A stretch of 64,000 bases of DNA. Source: Ilumatobacteraceae bacterium. Lineage in GTDB: Bacteria; Actinomycetota; Acidimicrobiia; Acidimicrobiales; Ilumatobacteraceae. Below are positions 35,599 through 44,954 of the stretch, in pieces. Both the position numbers and the translations under genes were made by a program. How positions within the stretch are numbered: position 1 is the stretch's first letter; each line of letters starts with the position of its first letter. The notes beneath the pieces were generated by a model. The model was not told the DNA's origin. It was given only the letters and a program-made list of their open reading frames with translations, and ran no database searches. The stretch spans positions 1-64,000 of the forward strand of contig JAOBWK010000070.1 in NCBI GenBank assembly GCA_025463305.1, given 5' to 3'.

Positions 35599-35624
35599 GG
35601 ATCCCATTGTACGTGAGTGCATCC
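35599..35624 (-). promoter_or_regulatory. GGATCC-type operator pair (20-bp spacing) of the bicupin gene
   Basis: GGATGC (35619-35624) and GGATCC (35599-35604) on the minus strand, centres 20 bp apart rather than 21. A TACAAT -10 lies between them. The start codon is 24 bp downstream of the second hexamer. Confidence 0.5.
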
Positions 35625-35844
35625 AAACGAGCGGCGATGGCCTCGACGGAGATGCTCGAGGCGATCCGGCGTAACAGACACGGACCACGCATCAGGGTCG
35701 CAGCCGATCCGAAGCGAGCAGCCTAGGTGGCTAGCTCGAGCAGTTCATCTCCCATGACGACGCCTGCGCTGCGGCACAGTTGGTCCATCAGCAATCGGAG
35801 CGTATAGCCGACTACTGGAGCTTCTCGACCCAGGCACCCCAGAA

Positions 35845-38289
35845 CTAGTCGAGCCCAATCAGTTTCGATTCTGCGTGCATGCCGCGGCCCACGGTGCCAT
35901 CGGACTCGAGCAGAGCGATGTGCCCGGCTTCGTAGCCGAGGATGTCGCGGAGGACCTCGAGATTGTGTTGGCCGAGCAAGGGCGACGGCAGACGGTTGTG
36001 ATGATGAGGGCCCGCAGAGAACCGGACCGGAAGCCCCGGAATCAGCGAAGCACCCGACAGCGGATCGATGACCTCTTCGAAGAAGTGCCGGGCATCGAAC
36101 TGGGTCCGATCCGGCTGATGCGGCATGAGGACCTTTGCGACGGGCACATCGGCGCTCCACAGCAATGAGATGATCTCATCGGAGGTTCGCACGGAGCACC
36201 AACTCTCCAGTCTTGTATCGATCTGTGCCGTAGTCGGGTTCGACCCGGGAGCCGCAGAGTCGTTCCAGTCGTCCCAACCGGCTGTCTCCACGATCCGAAC
36301 CCACTGCTCGCCGTTCTCGACGGCAATTGCGACGAGCGGACCGCCGATCCCATCGTCGTCCTCGCTGGTGCGATACAAGTTCTGCACGACGACGCCACGG
36401 CCATGGTTGCCCGTGCGTTCGATGCGCACGCCGTTCGCGCTGTACTCGATCACCATTTCTGCGGCAACGTTTAATGCGCTCATCACCATCGGGACCTCGA
36501 CGAGCATTCCGCGTCCCGTTCGTTCCCGCTGCGCGAGTGCGACCTCGAGGGCGAACGCGGCGTGCCCTCCGGCGATCGGATCACACGGACCGTTCGGCAC
36601 GATCGGCCCGGTGTCGGGGTAACCGGTGATCCATGCCATGCCCGACATCTGCTCCATCGTCTGGGCAAAGCCCGTCCGATTTCGCCACTCGCCGGCAAGA
36701 CCGAACGCCGGCATGCGGACCACGATGAGCCGAGGATTGGAACGACTCAACGATTCGTAGTCGAGACCCCACGAATCGAGGACACGCGGAGAGAAGTTCT
36801 CGATCAGAACGTCGCTCGAATCCAATAGCTCGCGCAGAACCGCGATCCCTCGCGGCCGGTCTAGCCGCAAGCCCAGGCTCCGTTTGTTCGTGTTCGTCGC
36901 ATGGAACAACGGGGCGTGCTCCCACCACAGGTCCTGGCTCAAAGGCAACGTCGAGACCGCACGCAAACCATCGGGCCTCACCGGCGACTCGACCTTGATG
37001 ACGTCGGCACCGAGCGTCGCAAATGCCTGCGTAGTCGAAGGCCCAGCCCAGAACGCAGTCAGGTCAACGATCCGGACGCCTGCAAACGGCTCGTCGAGCG
37101 GCGGACCGTCACCGAACACTCGAACCCGAGGGAAGCTCGCATCCGGTTGTTTGACCAGCTTCGTATGGCGGGCAGTGTGCTCGCCAAGCTTCGGTGGCGG
37201 TCCAGCGACACGGAGTTGCGCGCCGTCACCGAGGATGTAGGGCGTCTTGGGTTGCACGAAGCGCCCCGTCGGGCTTGGCTCGTACATCGACGGGTTGATC
37301 AGCGGTGCCGTTTCCCCCGTTGCCACCGGGGCGACAGGGATGCGCAGCTCCGCCGCAAACTCGATCACTTCAGCTGTCGTGCGCCCGCTCGTCCAAGCGT
37401 TGATGCAATCCGTGATCTCACTTCGTCGAGCTGAACGAGTCTGGGCACGGATCAGATCCGGCTCATCCATCCAATCGAACCGTTCGATCAACACACAAAA
37501 GTCCAGCCACTGCTGTCCGGTGCCAGTCATGAACCCGACCCAACCGTCCGATGTCGGATGGATCCCGGGGACCAACGAGTTCGGCGACGGGTCACGGGCA
37601 AAGCCCGCCTCGGCGAAGAACGTGACGGGATGCATGTTCGTCAATGTCAAAGCGACCGCGTCGAGCACGGATGTGTCGAGCAGCTCTCCACGCCCACTTC
37701 GTTCGGCTCGCCGCAGCGCAGCGAGGACAGCGACGGCGCTGTACATTCCTGCAGCCCACTCGCCAACCCGCCCGCCGACTGCAACTGGCTGATGACCCGG
37801 GAGGCCTCGGTGACCGATCGCACCGGCCCAAGCCTGCAAGGTGAACTCCGTCGCTGCCCGGTGAGCCCACGGGCCATCGAGACCGAACGGCGAAATCGCT
37901 GAGACGACGAGCGTCGGAAATGCTTCTCTCAACACTGCGGGGGTGAGCCGGTCGTTCGTCGACAGCGAAGACCCGGACGACCAGACCACCACCTGCGCTC
38001 GACCGATCAATTCCAGAGCGTCGCTCATCCCGGAGGGATCGTCCGGGTCGATGACCACACTTTCCTTGGAGCATGCCAGGTACTCGAAGAGCACGCCGTC
38101 GTCGCCCGTGTCGTTCGTGCTCGACCTTCTCAATGGATCCCCGTCTGGAGCCTCGAGCTTGACGACGGTGGCACCGGCACCGGCGAGCAACTTCGTGCAA
38201 TATGCTCCCGGGATCCCGCTCGACAAGTCGACCACTACGAGTCCGGAGAGTGGAGACTCCGAACCGTCAGCGGACCCGGAGTCGCTCAT
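35845..38289 (-). CDS. Tandem-fused class III (CaiB/BaiF) CoA-transferase
   Basis: An 814-residue protein made of two complete CaiB-like halves (about 15-385 and 400-790). Each starts with the CoA-binding Rossmann signature (VVVDLSSGIPGAYCTKLLAG and IVDLTAFWAGPSTTQAFATL, both followed by GA(T/D)V(V/I)K(L/V)E). Family enzymes transfer CoA through an aspartyl anhydride. The second half keeps the expected Asp (D570 in GPCDPIAGG). The first half has Glu (E177 in GRVGEWAAG), so one active site may be altered. Normal family members are interlocked dimers of ~400-residue chains, so this looks like a covalent pseudo-heterodimer. It overlaps the monooxygenase gene by 23 bp, implying coupled expression. 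Confidence 0.88.
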   Translation of the reverse strand: MSDSGSADGSESPLSGLVVVDLSSGIPGAYCTKLLAGAGATVVKLEAPDGDPLRRSSTNDTGDDGVLFEYLACSKESVVIDPDDPSGMSDALELIGRAQVVVWSSGSSLSTNDRLTPAVLREAFPTLVVSAISPFGLDGPWAHRAATEFTLQAWAGAIGHRGLPGHQPVAVGGRVGEWAAGMYSAVAVLAALRRAERSGRGELLDTSVLDAVALTLTNMHPVTFFAEAGFARDPSPNSLVPGIHPTSDGWVGFMTGTGQQWLDFCVLIERFDWMDEPDLIRAQTRSARRSEITDCINAWTSGRTTAEVIEFAAELRIPVAPVATGETAPLINPSMYEPSPTGRFVQPKTPYILGDGAQLRVAGPPPKLGEHTARHTKLVKQPDASFPRVRVFGDGPPLDEPFAGVRIVDLTAFWAGPSTTQAFATLGADVIKVESPVRPDGLRAVSTLPLSQDLWWEHAPLFHATNTNKRSLGLRLDRPRGIAVLRELLDSSDVLIENFSPRVLDSWGLDYESLSRSNPRLIVVRMPAFGLAGEWRNRTGFAQTMEQMSGMAWITGYPDTGPIVPNGPCDPIAGGHAAFALEVALAQRERTGRGMLVEVPMVMSALNVAAEMVIEYSANGVRIERTGNHGRGVVVQNLYRTSEDDDGIGGPLVAIAVENGEQWVRIVETAGWDDWNDSAAPGSNPTTAQIDTRLESWCSVRTSDEIISLLWSADVPVAKVLMPHQPDRTQFDARHFFEEVIDPLSGASLIPGLPVRFSAGPHHHNRLPSPLLGQHNLEVLRDILGYEAGHIALLESDGTVGRGMHAESKLIGLD

Positions 38290-39757
38290 CGAATGAATCC
38301 AGGTCGTCCTCTTGGGTCATGGCGTCATACTCGACGACACTGAACGGGCACTGGGTTACGACCTTGCCCGACGGCGCCCGGTAGTACCGGCTGCCTTCCA
38401 CCTGCCAGGCGTTCATCAAACTCAAGCCCGCCTGCAGCCGCTCGTTGTAAGCGGCGACGACGTCGGCTTTCACTTCGATTGACGCCACGTCTCGATCGAG
38501 GATGTGGGCGACCTTGCCAACGATGTAGCGCGCCTGCGTCTCGAGCTTGTCGATGATCGACCCGCCGTTCGTGTTCGGGCCGTACATCATGAACAAGTTC
38601 GGGAAGTTCTCAACAGTCATCCCGAGATACGCATATGCGCCGTCAGCCCACAGGTCCCGCAACGAGTTCCCGTCACGTCCGACGATGTCGATCACCGATA
38701 AGAACTTGTGCGCGGCGTAGCCGGTGGCCAAGACGATGACATCCACGGGTCGCGCGACGCCGTCAGCGGTGATGACTGCATCGTCTGTCACCTTCGCGAT
38801 CGGGTCCGTCACCAAGGTCACGTTGTCCCGGTTGAACGCCGGGTAGTACTCAGACGACAGCAACGGGCGCTGGGCGCCGATCGGGAGCCGGGGCAGGAGC
38901 CGATCTCGGAGGACGTCATCACCAACTGCGGCGATGTTGGCCATCGCCTGCTCGCGCAGACCGTCCATCAACTCAGTGTTGTTGAAATCGCCGAGCGTGT
39001 TGACCAAATCGAAGCTCGCACGCCGCAACGCCTCACGAATCGACGGATCTTCAAGACGCTGTGCTCGCTGTTCGGCACTGTAGATCTCGTCATTCTTCGG
39101 GAAGACCCAGTTCGAGGTGCGCTGATAGACGTCGAGATGCGTCGCGCGTGCTGCGATCTCGGGGATGAGTTGGATGGCGCTCGCCGCCGAACCGATGACG
39201 GCAACAGATTTCCCGTCGATCAGCTCGGAATCGTCGTGCGGCCACTGGGCGGTGTGGACGACGTCACCGGAGAAGTCGTCAAGGCCTTCGACGTCGGGGC
39301 GGACAGGCTCGTTGAACATGCCTACCGCTCCGATGAGCACTCGGGTGGAATAGACATTGCCGTACGTGTCGACGACCTCCCAGACACCTTCATCGTCGTG
39401 CCAGTCGGCCGACGTCACTCCGGCCCCCGTTGTGATCTTGTCTGCGAGGCCGAACTTGTCGACGGCGCTACGCAGGTAGTCGCGGTATTCGCTCGGCCGC
39501 GGGTAGGCGCGGGTCCAGTCGTAATCCGAATAGAACGTGTAGGAGTAGTGGTCACAACAGACGTCACAGGCGAGTCCGGGATAACGGTTGTTGTACCAGG
39601 TTCCGCCGATCTCGTCGGAGCGCTCAAGGACGACGAAGTCCTCGATGCCACGTTCGCGCAGAAGGATCGCAGTGCACAGGCCACCGGGACCAGCGCCGAT
39701 GATCAGGGCTGACACGCTGCGTGGGGAGCGAGAGGGCTGTGGTGTGGGTTGCGTCAT
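38267..39757 (-). CDS. Flavin-containing monooxygenase, Baeyer-Villiger type (copy 1)
   Basis: An NADPH/FAD enzyme of about 496 residues that inserts oxygen next to a ketone, giving an ester or lactone. FAD motif LIIGAGPGGLCTAILL, GGTWYNNRYPGLACDV, and the BVMO fingerprint FxGxxxHxxxWP as FSGDVVHTAQWP. The NADPH motif is degenerate (VIGSAASAIQ). The ATG at 39757 is preferred over one 13 codons upstream because a purine-rich AAAGGCACGAGG stretch precedes it. Its promoter carries a GGATCC operator pair, with a LacI operator further upstream. It is translationally coupled to the fused CoA-transferase, which may activate the acid released after ester hydrolysis. Confidence 0.9.
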   Translation of the reverse strand: MTQPTPQPSRSPRSVSALIIGAGPGGLCTAILLRERGIEDFVVLERSDEIGGTWYNNRYPGLACDVCCDHYSYTFYSDYDWTRAYPRPSEYRDYLRSAVDKFGLADKITTGAGVTSADWHDDEGVWEVVDTYGNVYSTRVLIGAVGMFNEPVRPDVEGLDDFSGDVVHTAQWPHDDSELIDGKSVAVIGSAASAIQLIPEIAARATHLDVYQRTSNWVFPKNDEIYSAEQRAQRLEDPSIREALRRASFDLVNTLGDFNNTELMDGLREQAMANIAAVGDDVLRDRLLPRLPIGAQRPLLSSEYYPAFNRDNVTLVTDPIAKVTDDAVITADGVARPVDVIVLATGYAAHKFLSVIDIVGRDGNSLRDLWADGAYAYLGMTVENFPNLFMMYGPNTNGGSIIDKLETQARYIVGKVAHILDRDVASIEVKADVVAAYNERLQAGLSLMNAWQVEGSRYYRAPSGKVVTQCPFSVVEYDAMTQEDDLDSFDERLRVR

Positions 39758-39832
39758 CCTCGTGCCTTTTCGTCGGTGGTCTCGTGGGTCCGTCAATGCA
39801 GCCCGGAACGTCGCCGCTCCGGTACCTCGGCG

Positions 39833-39872
39833 ACACTACTGTCAAGGATCCTTATTCGTCAAGATTGGATCC
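39833..39872 (-). promoter_or_regulatory. Promoter with paired GGATCC operators (monooxygenase copy 1)
   Basis: Minus strand: GGATCC (39867-39872), -35 TTGACG (39857-39862), 18-nt spacer with a second perfect GGATCC (39846-39851), -10 TAGTGT (39833-39838). Centres are 21 bp apart. Confidence 0.7.
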
Positions 39873-39909
39873 TATTGTGCGCCAAGCAGAATGTCCCGTC
39901 CGACTGCCG

Positions 39910-39921
39910 TAAACGTTTCAC
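39910..39921. promoter_or_regulatory. LacI-family operator upstream of monooxygenase copy 1
   Basis: TAAACGTTTCAC with the core AAACGTTT at 39911-39918. It lies about 40 bp upstream of the first GGATCC hexamer, so both regulator types could meet at this promoter. The rest of the 39797-40181 interval holds only this, the promoter and the terminator at 40129. Confidence 0.6.
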
Positions 39922-40128
39922 CTTAAGTCCTCCCCCGACGCTCATTCCAGCCAGACAGCGGCACATTCACCCTCGTCGAGCTGAGCGCGCCGAGATCGGG
40001 CCCCAAACGCACAGCCGAAGCGACGGAACAAGAGCGCAGTCGCCGCCCGTGTCAGCAAGGTCGGTCCACCGAAACCCGCCAAGTTGCTTTCCTCGCTACT
40101 CGACCGGAGGCGTCGTGGGCTCAACGCA

Positions 40129-40167
40129 AAAGTCGGGTGCGGGCAAGCAATGCCCACACCCGACTTG
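40129..40167 (-). terminator. Intrinsic terminator of the substrate-binding protein gene
   Basis: A 16-bp stem with one mismatch (AAAGTCGGGTGCGGGC with GCCCACACCCGACTTG) and a 7-nt loop. On the minus strand the hairpin is followed by TTTTGCGTT. It lies 15 bp downstream of the lipoprotein stop codon and is the best terminator in the window. Confidence 0.8.
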
Positions 40168-40181
40168 TCATGACGCGTCGT

Positions 40182-41528
40182 TCAGCTCTGAGGGAAGATC
40201 TCGCTGAGATCGACTGGCTGACCCGGCAGCAGCTTCAACTTGCGATCAGCTGTGATCTCCGAGAGCAGGTACGTGCTCGTGCACGAGGTTGTGCCTGGCC
40301 ACGACGGGTTGCCGCAGTCATACTTCGTGTCGCTGAAGAACACCGTGCCAGTGGACTTGGGGCCCTGTTCGAGCACCGACTTCGCAGTCACGTCACCCGT
40401 GACGCCACGAAGCAGTTCGGCCGCCTGAACCGCAATGTAGAAACCGGACCGCGACTGGGCTGGGTCGGTGATGTCGGGATGCTTGGCCATGTACTTGTTG
40501 AACACATCGACGTCGCCTTGGACCTTGGCGGGAAGGTCCGCCATGTCCGGCGTGTAGCGGTCCGACCCGACAATCACGTTCTTGAGCTGATCTGCATCGA
40601 GTGTCTGCACGAGGCCCGAGCAGCTACCGGCATCAATAGTGCCCGTGAAACCGGCTGAACGGAATGCGGGAATGGCTGCGAGGCAGTCAGCATCAACGGC
40701 TGCCAGCTGGATGTAGTCCGGGTTGCCTGCGAGGACCGTCGGGGCGAACGTCGTCCAGTCCGTCGGCTGCGGATAGAAGTAGGCGTCAGTTTCGACACCG
40801 AGCTTCTTCGTGACCGGCGCAAGGCCGTCGTAGATCGTGTGCAGTGTCGGCTGATCGGCGAAGACGAACGCAATCTTCTTCGCTCCGCTGTTGCGAGCCT
40901 GGAAGAGGCTGCTGATCGTGGCTCCGCCTGCCTGAGAGCCGCCCATCACGACGACATCCCCGATGGCGGTGTCTTCCGAGGCTCCGAGCGGGTTGGGTGC
41001 GACGTTGAGAATCCCAGCTGACTTGAGCACCGGCAACATGGCATCCACGGCGAAGTCGATGCCTTGCACGGCGAGGACGACGTTGTCCTCGACGAACTGG
41101 TTTCCGCAGTTGACGACGGACTCGGGCGTGACATCGACGTTGCAAGTCTTGGCTTCGAGCTTGTGGCCGTTGATGCCGCCGAGCTCTTCGTTGACGTAGT
41201 CCACGCCGGCAAGGAAGGCCTTGCGCACGTCAGGCAGCGAGTACGTCCCGTCCTCCAGGTTGTGGAAACCCACGACGACTGGAGCGAGAGACGGATCCAC
41301 TGTGGCGGGAGGAGTGCTCGCCGAGGTTGAGTCCGTGGCATCGGTGGAGTCGGCGGTCACAGCGGACGTAGCCGTATCACCGGTGGCGTCAGTCGAAACG
41401 ACCGAACCGGCAGCAGCGGTTACTGCTGTAGATCCTGCCGACGATTTTGAGTCCTTGTCGCTCCCGCAAGCACTCGCCACGAGTGCTCCTGCGATCAGAA
41501 CCCCGAACATTGCTCGAGTCCCTCTCAT
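40182..41528 (-). CDS. ABC transporter substrate-binding lipoprotein (branched-chain type, LivK-like)
   Basis: An extracytoplasmic receptor of 448 residues. The lipoprotein signal MRGTRAMFGVLIAGALVASA ends at the lipobox Cys (ASAC). A Ser/Ala/Thr-rich tether of about 70 residues precedes the type-1 periplasmic binding fold (VVVGFHNLEDGTYSLPD, VDYVNEELGGINGHKLEAKT). The ATG at 41528 has GGGGGA upstream. Its promoter has the paired GGATCC operators. No permease is adjacent; the island's LivHMG/LivF genes at 55.8-59.4 kb carry the same operator, so they are the probable partners. The ligand is unknown, likely the pathway substrate rather than leucine. Confidence 0.9.
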   Translation of the reverse strand: MRGTRAMFGVLIAGALVASACGSDKDSKSSAGSTAVTAAAGSVVSTDATGDTATSAVTADSTDATDSTSASTPPATVDPSLAPVVVGFHNLEDGTYSLPDVRKAFLAGVDYVNEELGGINGHKLEAKTCNVDVTPESVVNCGNQFVEDNVVLAVQGIDFAVDAMLPVLKSAGILNVAPNPLGASEDTAIGDVVVMGGSQAGGATISSLFQARNSGAKKIAFVFADQPTLHTIYDGLAPVTKKLGVETDAYFYPQPTDWTTFAPTVLAGNPDYIQLAAVDADCLAAIPAFRSAGFTGTIDAGSCSGLVQTLDADQLKNVIVGSDRYTPDMADLPAKVQGDVDVFNKYMAKHPDITDPAQSRSGFYIAVQAAELLRGVTGDVTAKSVLEQGPKSTGTVFFSDTKYDCGNPSWPGTTSCTSTYLLSEITADRKLKLLPGQPVDLSEIFPQS

Positions 41529-41607
41529 GGTCCCCCTTCTCTTTCTGTTGTGCCGATGGATGTGTTGCTTGACGGCGCGGCTTCGGCTCATCTGACGCGA
41601 TCGCTGC

Positions 41608-41646
41608 ACTGTAGGTTTTGGATCCAGTTCTGTCAAGATAGGATCT
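41608..41646 (-). promoter_or_regulatory. Canonical promoter with paired operators (substrate-binding protein)
   Basis: Minus strand: AGATCC (41641-41646), -35 TTGACA (41631-41636), 17-nt spacer containing GGATCC (41620-41625), -10 TACAGT (41608-41613). This is a near-consensus promoter with hexamer centres 21 bp apart. The divergent LLM gene at 41833 may be affected too. Confidence 0.75.
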
Positions 41647-41832
41647 CGATTGACCTGCAGATCTGAACCACCTGACAGCGTGCTGCCCTGTTCGGCTACT
41701 GAGATTCGTCGGTCACAAGCGCCGCGGTTCGGCGTCGCGGCCGAAACCAGCTCGACGGGTTCCAACCGATGAAGGCCTGTGCGTCACGACGGTCAGCGAC
41801 CGGCTTGGCGTGCTCCAACCAAGGAAGAGACG

Positions 41833-42759
41833 ATGACAACATCTGAGATTGTCGAAGCCGCCAGGCAAGCCATGGGACGGGTTGGGGCAAAGATCCCCAG
41901 CGTCGGAATCAGCACGATCACACCAATAGATCAGCAGCGTGTCGGCGTGCGCAAGCTCGAAGCGGCGGGCTACACGGCCGGCTGGAACGGCGAAGGCGTC
42001 GGAGCCAAGGATGCGTTCGTCGAGCTCTCCGTTCTGCTCGCAGCGACCGACCGGATGTTGCTGGCCCCCTCGATCGCAAACATGTATGCGCGTCCTGCGC
42101 CGACCACACACGGAGCGGCCGCGATGCTCGCCGATGCGTTCCCGGGTCGGTTTCTGCTCGGGATTGGTGGTGGCTACGATTTCCAGGCCGCCCAGGCGCG
42201 CCAGGAGCTCGTCAAACCACTCGTCCGGATGCGTGACTACTTCTCCAACATGGTCGAGCCCCAACCGGTCCTCGATGTCCCCGAGGTCGCCTATGCCAGG
42301 TTGATCGGTGCGAACGGCCCCAAGATGCTGGCTTTGGCCGGCGAGATCGCGGATGGCGCGATGCCGATGCTCGTTCCTGCGTCCTACGTCGCCGACGCAC
42401 GCAAGATCATCGGTCCGGACAAACTTCTTGTCGTTGCAGTACTCGTGGCCCCGGACGAGGATCGAGAGCGTGCCCGCGCTGTCATGTCAGGGTTCGTCTC
42501 GGCGATCGCCGGCTTTCCCGGCTCGCCAGTCGCTGCGAACCTTGCCCAGCTCGGTTACAGCCCGGAGGAGTTGGCTACGGGCGCAACCCGCATCGTCGAC
42601 GACATCACGGCGTACGGTGCTCCCGACGAGATCGCCAGCTCGTTGCGGACCTTTCTCGACGCCGGCGCCGATCATGTGATCGTGACATCGGTGGTCCCCG
42701 ACTTCGATCTCGCGATCGCCCAGCTCACCGCACTGGCGCCAGCGATCGTCGGGCTCTGA
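41833..42759 (+). CDS. LLM-class (F420- or FMN-dependent) oxidoreductase
   Basis: A luciferase-like TIM-barrel of 308 residues. Motifs: LEAAGYTAGWNGEGVGAKDA, ANMYARPAPTTHGAAAMLAD, GRFLLGIGGGYDFQAAQARQ and GAPDEIASSLRTFLDAGADH. The ATG at 41833 follows AGGAAGAG; an ATG 18 codons upstream lacks a signal. It is divergent from the substrate-binding protein and followed 58 bp later by a thioredoxin-like gene. Such proteins resemble the TIGR03620 group in overall pattern. Substrate unknown. Confidence 0.85.
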   Translation: MTTSEIVEAARQAMGRVGAKIPSVGISTITPIDQQRVGVRKLEAAGYTAGWNGEGVGAKDAFVELSVLLAATDRMLLAPSIANMYARPAPTTHGAAAMLADAFPGRFLLGIGGGYDFQAAQARQELVKPLVRMRDYFSNMVEPQPVLDVPEVAYARLIGANGPKMLALAGEIADGAMPMLVPASYVADARKIIGPDKLLVVAVLVAPDEDRERARAVMSGFVSAIAGFPGSPVAANLAQLGYSPEELATGATRIVDDITAYGAPDEIASSLRTFLDAGADHVIVTSVVPDFDLAIAQLTALAPAIVGL

Positions 42760-42817
42760 CGACGCTGCTGTTGCTCGATCCGATCAGAGCCGCACCCTGA
42801 ACTCAAGGAGAACGTTC

Positions 42818-43411
42818 ATGCCGCTGACCACTTACCGCTTCGACAAGGCTTTGGCCGAGTCCCAAGACTTCGCGACATTCTCATCATCGTCTGCACTCTT
42901 CGCGAGTGCTTACGCCGAGAACTACAAGGCTGCCGCGCTCGACGCCGATGAGCTCAGTGCGCTCGACGGCCTCGAGCAACTGATTGTGCTTGCTCTCGTC
43001 GAGGACGGATGCAGTGACGTGATCGCCAACCTTCCGATCATGGCTCGGATTGCCGATGACACCGGCATGCTCCGACTTCATGTTCTCTCACGGGACTCGA
43101 ACAGATACATCGCCGACCACTATGCACAAGGCGGGCACAGTCACATCCCGACCTACGTCTTTCTGTCGCAAACAGGACAGGACCGAGGAGTCCTGATCGA
43201 ACGCACCGATGCCGTCCACGAGGCCGTCGCTGCGAGCGTGCAGCAATACTTGGATGCACACCCAGAAATCGATCGAGCCCAATTCCCGTACGGTCTCGAC
43301 CCAGCACAGCAGAGTGAGCTGATCGAGTGGGGAGCTACATCCCGCGTCGCCTCGCGCGCCATCGAGCGTCGAACGATCGTCGAGACGGTCCGCCAGATCG
43401 CAACGAACTGA
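42818..43411 (+). CDS. Thioredoxin-like protein with a single active-site Cys
   Basis: A 197-residue protein. The core VLALVEDGCSDVIANLPIMA resembles the WCGDAxxNLP motif of YtpP-like thioredoxin-family proteins, and HIPTYVFLSQTGQ supplies the cis-Pro loop. Only one Cys is present (GCSDV, no CxxC), so a dithiol reductase role is unlikely. A thiol-conjugating or binding role is possible. AAGGAG lies 9 nt before the ATG. It follows the LLM oxidoreductase and is probably co-transcribed. About 190 bp without features separates it from the convergent LLM gene. Confidence 0.7.
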   Translation: MPLTTYRFDKALAESQDFATFSSSSALFASAYAENYKAAALDADELSALDGLEQLIVLALVEDGCSDVIANLPIMARIADDTGMLRLHVLSRDSNRYIADHYAQGGHSHIPTYVFLSQTGQDRGVLIERTDAVHEAVAASVQQYLDAHPEIDRAQFPYGLDPAQQSELIEWGATSRVASRAIERRTIVETVRQIATN

Positions 43412-43601
43412 CAGCAAGCCGACAGCAACGGCGCCGGCCTCGCATGAGGCTCGACGACAGGCAACAAGGAATTGGCCCCACCGAGCGTGCCTGCGTCGTC
43501 AGTTGGATCGCATCAGTCGGATCGCTTGCGAACGACGACCTGCACACAGCAACAGCGCGGAGCGACCCCGTTTCCACGCCGACGGGGGCGACGGTCGAGC
43601 A

Positions 43602-44912
43602 TCAGGGTTCGAGCTGCAGTGCGACCGCTTTCAGCTTTTGCAGCTCCATGATCGCCAAACGTGTCGTCTCCGGCAAAGCGTCCAATGTGGCGAGCTCCAC
43701 ATCCGGCCGTGACAGTCCGTACGCGTCACACACGGGGATTGGCTGACCATTGGGAGCGGGGGTCATCTTTGCCTTGCGCGCAAAGGCAGCCTCGATGTAC
43801 GGCGCGAGCTCTGCAGCCTTGCGGTTCTCCCTCTCGAGCCTGTCTGCCTGGAAGGATGGCATAACCTGTTCGGCGAAGAGTTCGAGTGAGCCGGACGACT
43901 GCTCGCCGGTCATGCGCCCGGCGTGGTGCATCAAGATCACCTGGTCAACGCCTGCATCGTCGAGCTCACGAAGGTGAGTGATGATCTGCTCGGGCGTCCC
44001 GATCGCGTGGGCGCCGCGAAGAGGAATCTCACCGCCGAGCGCCTGAGTGACGCGTACAGAGTTGTCCCACAGATTTGTCCTGCCGGGGCGGTGGCGACCG
44101 AACGCGTAGTAGTGCCTTGCGGCATACGTGAAGAAGCCGTACGCCTCCATGCCGATCGCCCTAGCCTCGTGCTCGTCGTCCCCGCAGAAGAATGGGTCGA
44201 TCATTGCAACGCACGGATTGACGGCGCCTCCGATCGGTACGCACTCACGTTTGAACGTCTCGTAGTAGTCGTCGACCACACGTTTGGCTTCGTCCTGGTC
44301 GAAGAATGTGTGTGCGAGTGCTCCGATGCCGAGCTTCGCAGCGAGATGAATCGTCGCGTCGTCAGAGCAAGCGATCCACAACGGCGGATGCGGCTTTTGA
44401 ACCGGCTTGGGCACAACATTTCGCGCAGGCATCGAGAAGTACTTGCCCTCATATCCCTCGTACGGCTCGGACGACATCATCAGCGCTACCTGCTCGAGCG
44501 CTTCCAGCGACATGGCTCGCCGTTCGGCCGGTTCGATCCCGAAGCCTTCCAGTTCCATCCTCGACTTGGAGTCGCCGATGCCGAAGTCGACTCTGCCTTT
44601 GGAGACAAGATCCAACGTGGCGATTCGTTCGGCGATGCGGGTCGGTTGGTTGTAGCCCGGGGGCATGAGCACGACGCCATGACCGAGCCGGATACGTCGC
44701 GTCCGCTGGCTCGCCGCGGCCAAGAAAACTTCGGGCGCCGACGAATGCGAATACTCCTCCAGAAAGTGCTGTTCGACGACCCAGGCATAGTCGAAGCCCA
44801 GGCGGTCGGCGAGCTCCACCTGATCGAGTGCGAGTTCGAACAGGCGCTGCTCACTTCCGTTGTCCCACGGACGTGGCAGCTGATGAGCGAAGTACGTGCC
44901 GAACTCCATCAT
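43602..44912 (-). CDS. LLM-class flavin-dependent monooxygenase (bacterial-luciferase-like, 436 aa)
   Basis: A longer luciferase-type oxidoreductase. EFGTYFAHQLPRPWDNGSEQ, GFDYAWVVEQHFLEEYSHSS, RTRRIRLGHGVVLMPPGYNQ and GRVDFGIGDSKSRMELEGFG are typical of FMN-linked group A/alkanal-monooxygenase-like enzymes. The domain ends in a helical C-terminal extension (LERENRKAAELAPYIEAAFA). It might be a type II Baeyer-Villiger or hydroxylase component. It follows the SMP-30 gene by 42 bp in a minus-strand run with the LLM gene at 45805, so it is likely under the promoter at 47110. Confidence 0.85.
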   Translation of the reverse strand: MMEFGTYFAHQLPRPWDNGSEQRLFELALDQVELADRLGFDYAWVVEQHFLEEYSHSSAPEVFLAAASQRTRRIRLGHGVVLMPPGYNQPTRIAERIATLDLVSKGRVDFGIGDSKSRMELEGFGIEPAERRAMSLEALEQVALMMSSEPYEGYEGKYFSMPARNVVPKPVQKPHPPLWIACSDDATIHLAAKLGIGALAHTFFDQDEAKRVVDDYYETFKRECVPIGGAVNPCVAMIDPFFCGDDEHEARAIGMEAYGFFTYAARHYYAFGRHRPGRTNLWDNSVRVTQALGGEIPLRGAHAIGTPEQIITHLRELDDAGVDQVILMHHAGRMTGEQSSGSLELFAEQVMPSFQADRLERENRKAAELAPYIEAAFARKAKMTPAPNGQPIPVCDAYGLSRPDVELATLDALPETTRLAIMELQKLKAVALQLEP

Positions 44913-44954
44913 CGTCCTCTCAGTCGCGTCTGCGACGTTTTGAACCGGCTGGGC

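Noticed and set aside
36463..36475. AACGTTTAA inside the fused CoA-transferase gene
   Set aside because: It lacks the full AAACGTTT core palindrome and is far from any start codon.
38135..41298. Single GGATCC hexamers inside coding sequence (38135, 41293; also 59231)
   Set aside because: No partner hexamer at 21 bp, no AT-rich flank and mid-gene position. These look like chance occurrences of a common 6-mer.
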